Below, piece by piece: positions 62,413 to 64,000 of a stretch of 64,000 bases of DNA. The stretch is from Algoriphagus iocasae (lineage in GTDB: Bacteria > Bacteroidota > Bacteroidia > Cytophagales > Cyclobacteriaceae): NCBI RefSeq assembly GCF_014206875.1, contig NZ_JACIJO010000005.1, positions 62,001-126,000 on the forward strand, written 5' to 3'. The notes under the pieces are model-generated. The model was not told the origin of the DNA. It saw nothing but the letters and a program-made list of their open reading frames with translations, and made no database searches. A program made the position numbers and the translations under genes. Every line of letters begins with the position of its first letter. Positions within the stretch are counted from its first letter, which is position 1.

Positions 62413-63155
62413 AACTAAACTGTGTAGCAATCGACGATGAGCCGCTAGCGTTAGATTTGCTGAGTAAATTCATTGAGCAAACCTCTTTCCTAAATCTAAT
62501 TGGTAAGTTTTCGAATGGAGTTGAAGCACTTGGATTCATCAACCAAAACGAGGTTCAACTGATTTTTATGGACATTCAGATGCCCGATTTATCGGGAATG
62601 GAACTTGCCCGGGTGTTGGATGGAAAGAAAAACTCAGACAAAACCAGAATTATCTTTGCCACTGCTTATCATCAGTTTGCCATTGAAGGCTACAAGGTTG
62701 AAGCCCTCGATTACTTATTGAAACCATACAGCTACGAGGAATTTTTAAATGCAGCAACGAAAGCATTCAGTTATTTTGAGAGATTAAATTCCTCGACCAC
62801 AACTATTACTGCTACACAAGAGACTTCCACTCCAGAATACATTTTCCTAAAAGTGGAATATCAATTGGTGAAAGTCATGCTGAAAGACATTGCTTGTGTT
62901 GAGGCTTATAAAGACTATGTGAAAGTCCATTTGCTCTCTAAACCAAATCCATTGCTTTCTCTAACCAGTTTAAAAAATATGGAAGAACTATTGCCTTCCA
63001 GCCATTTTATGCGCGTGCACCGATCCTTTATCGTTGCATTGGACCATATTGATTCGGTTTCTAAAAATGTGATTCAAGTAGGGAATCATAGCATCGCAGT
63101 GGGAGATAATTACAAAGATGCTTTTCTGGAGTTTTTAGGGAAATGGATGAACTGA
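62409..63155 (+). CDS. LytTR-family response regulator
   Basis: The 248-residue regulator has an N-terminal receiver with acidic pocket AIDDEP (7-12), Asp55 in FMDIQMPD as phosphate acceptor, and FATAYHQFAIEGYKVEALDY; then the LytTR DNA-binding domain from about 150 with IFLKVEYQLVKVMLKDIACV, YKDYVKVHL and FMRVHRSFIVALDHI. The start at 62409 overlaps the kinase stop (ATGA). It probably acts on the divergent receptor gene or on its own operon. A decayed copy of its 3' end lies at the right window edge. Confidence 0.95.
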   Translation: MKLNCVAIDDEPLALDLLSKFIEQTSFLNLIGKFSNGVEALGFINQNEVQLIFMDIQMPDLSGMELARVLDGKKNSDKTRIIFATAYHQFAIEGYKVEALDYLLKPYSYEEFLNAATKAFSYFERLNSSTTTITATQETSTPEYIFLKVEYQLVKVMLKDIACVEAYKDYVKVHLLSKPNPLLSLTSLKNMEELLPSSHFMRVHRSFIVALDHIDSVSKNVIQVGNHSIAVGDNYKDAFLEFLGKWMN

Positions 63156-63172
63156 ACTCCTCATTAAAAATC

Positions 63173-63209
63173 AAAAAGGCTGTTATCATAAATTGAAAAT
63201 AGCCTTTTT
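63173..63209. terminator. Terminator after the LytTR gene
   Basis: AAAAAGGCT (63173-63181) with AGCCTTTTT (63201-63209): 9-bp stem with a 19-nt loop. It can serve the convergent gene ending at 63226. Confidence 0.72.
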
Positions 63210-63225
63210 CTCTTATTAATATTTG

Positions 63226-63705
63226 TTATTCCACTCTTATGAAAGAAATTGGAGTTCCGCAAGCCCCATTATTTGGGCAGATTGACATTAGTTCTGAATA
63301 GTTTTCTAAAATTGAAAAACTCCCAATATTATCTGTTCCTTGAGCAAGTGTCAACTCTTCTTTTGGTAAATAATTAATATCTGCTATCCCCATAAAATAG
63401 GACTCACTGTAAGATATAGTTACTTTATCTCCAGAAATGGAATACGTACCAGAGAAATAGCTTCGATGACCCAATATTTCGTCAGAACCTATTTCTGTTG
63501 TATATCCCTCACCTGTCACCGTTCCATCGGAGTTAAACTCCATCAAATCCACAAAATTGAATTTTTTTTCGGTCCAACCATTATTTCCTTCACTCACAAA
63601 CTCGTAAACTCCTTCAATTCTGTTATTTGGAGAGGGCTCCTCCACGTCTTTACAGCTGAAAACAACACCTACCAACGCGATTAAAGAGAATAGTCTTACT
63701 TTCAT
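63226..63705 (-). CDS. Small lipoprotein, lipocalin-like, unknown function
   Basis: The 159-residue precursor has lipobox Cys18 (VVFSC) and a body with IEGVYEFVSEGNNGWTEKKF, LMEFNSDGTVTGEGY and FSGTYSISGDKVTISYSESY. The pattern resembles the 'G.Y.F....' strands of lipocalin-like Bacteroidota lipoproteins that carry a DxDGT loop. It lies between a LytTR gene and a decayed duplicate of it, so it may be part of a duplicated region. Confidence 0.7.
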   Translation of the reverse strand: MKVRLFSLIALVGVVFSCKDVEEPSPNNRIEGVYEFVSEGNNGWTEKKFNFVDLMEFNSDGTVTGEGYTTEIGSDEILGHRSYFSGTYSISGDKVTISYSESYFMGIADINYLPKEELTLAQGTDNIGSFSILENYSELMSICPNNGACGTPISFIRVE

Positions 63706-63869
63706 AATTCTTGTTGTTTGAGTTAAATATATAATTTAGTTTGAAAAAAGTAAATCAAAATCATTGACAATACTCCATAAAAACAAAAAACGCTACAGTT
63801 TTATAAAGAAGTTTTAAGTAATAGTTTTGCCACTGTCCTAAAATGTGATTGGAAAATGAGATCACTTTA

Positions 63870-64000
63870 GAATAATAATTCCCTTCTCTCCATTTAAAAA
63901 TATTGGACCATATCGATTCGGATTCAAAAAACGTCAACCAAATTGGAAACCACTGCATTGCAGTGGGGGACAATTACAACGAGGCATTCCTGGAGATGTT
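63870..64000 (+). pseudogene. Decayed 3' end of a LytTR response-regulator gene
   Basis: From 63903 the + strand reads LDHIDSDSKNVNQIGNHCIA and then VGDNYNEAFLEM, almost the C-terminus of the intact regulator (LDHIDSVSKNVIQVGNHSIA, VGDNYKDAFLEF; intact copy starts at 63039). Further upstream FPSLHL matches PSSHF in the intact copy, but the DNA between (MRVHRSFIVA) is missing, and a TAA at 63876-63878 closes the frame. This is a remnant of a duplicated regulator; the rest may continue past the window. Confidence 0.8.

Overview
The window is a low-GC bacterial chromosome segment from the phylum Bacteroidota, most likely order Cytophagales (Algoriphagus/Cyclobacteriaceae-like; the genus is an inference). 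The evidence is a SusC/SusD pair, many signal-peptide lipoproteins, FG-GAP/VCBS and ASPIC/UnbV proteins, a LytS/LytTR two-component pair, a DUF5683 gene beside parAB, and promoters of the Bacteroidota form TTG-N18-20-TAnnTTTG in front of the trp operon, the SRP RNA, rpsF and tRNA-Gln. No CRISPR array, prophage or IS transposase is visible.

Layout. 1-2856 (minus): trp operon (trpE, a four-helix-bundle gene, trpG, trpD cut by the window edge) behind a ribosome-mediated attenuator whose leader peptide has three consecutive Trp codons. 3006-5812: two small unknown genes, SRP RNA, a small transaldolase, ftsE. 5984-9108: S41 and S8 lipoprotein peptidases and a small membrane protein. 9166-13811: TPR protein, cca, a DUF6249 protein, an ECF sigma factor with a membrane partner, and a small HTH protein. 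14457-22448: pyrG, yidC, and parA-parB-DUF5683-dapB-lepB. 22487-28592: ung, apaG, two methyltransferases, a coiled-coil membrane protein, rpsF-rpsR-rplI, tRNA-Gln, EcsC protein. 28747-35946: M14 peptidase, prs-rplY, pth, a SAM-I riboswitch in front of a metZ-type gene, CBS protein. 36068-48872: accessory nutrient region with a cytochrome c/FG-GAP lipoprotein, cutC, glycosylasparaginase, creatininase-family protein, a giant VCBS/ASPIC lipoprotein, susD and susC. 49362-58412: OmpA/TPR lipoprotein, PspC protein, glycosyltransferase, ybaB, hisS, a 47-residue basic protein, phosphodiesterase, rhodanese, succinate-semialdehyde dehydrogenase, pdhB. 58564-64000: TonB-dependent receptor-like barrel divergent from a LytS/LytTR pair, a small lipoprotein, and the decayed end of a second LytTR gene.

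Most genes are housekeeping. The most notable items are the complete trp attenuator; a four-helix-bundle gene flanked by 26-nt inverted repeats sitting inside the trp operon like an inserted cassette; the SAM-I riboswitch; a c-type cytochrome fused to an FG-GAP propeller next to a SusCD locus and amide-cleaving enzymes; palindromes in the receptor/two-component divergent region; and a decayed duplicate of the LytTR regulator at the right edge.
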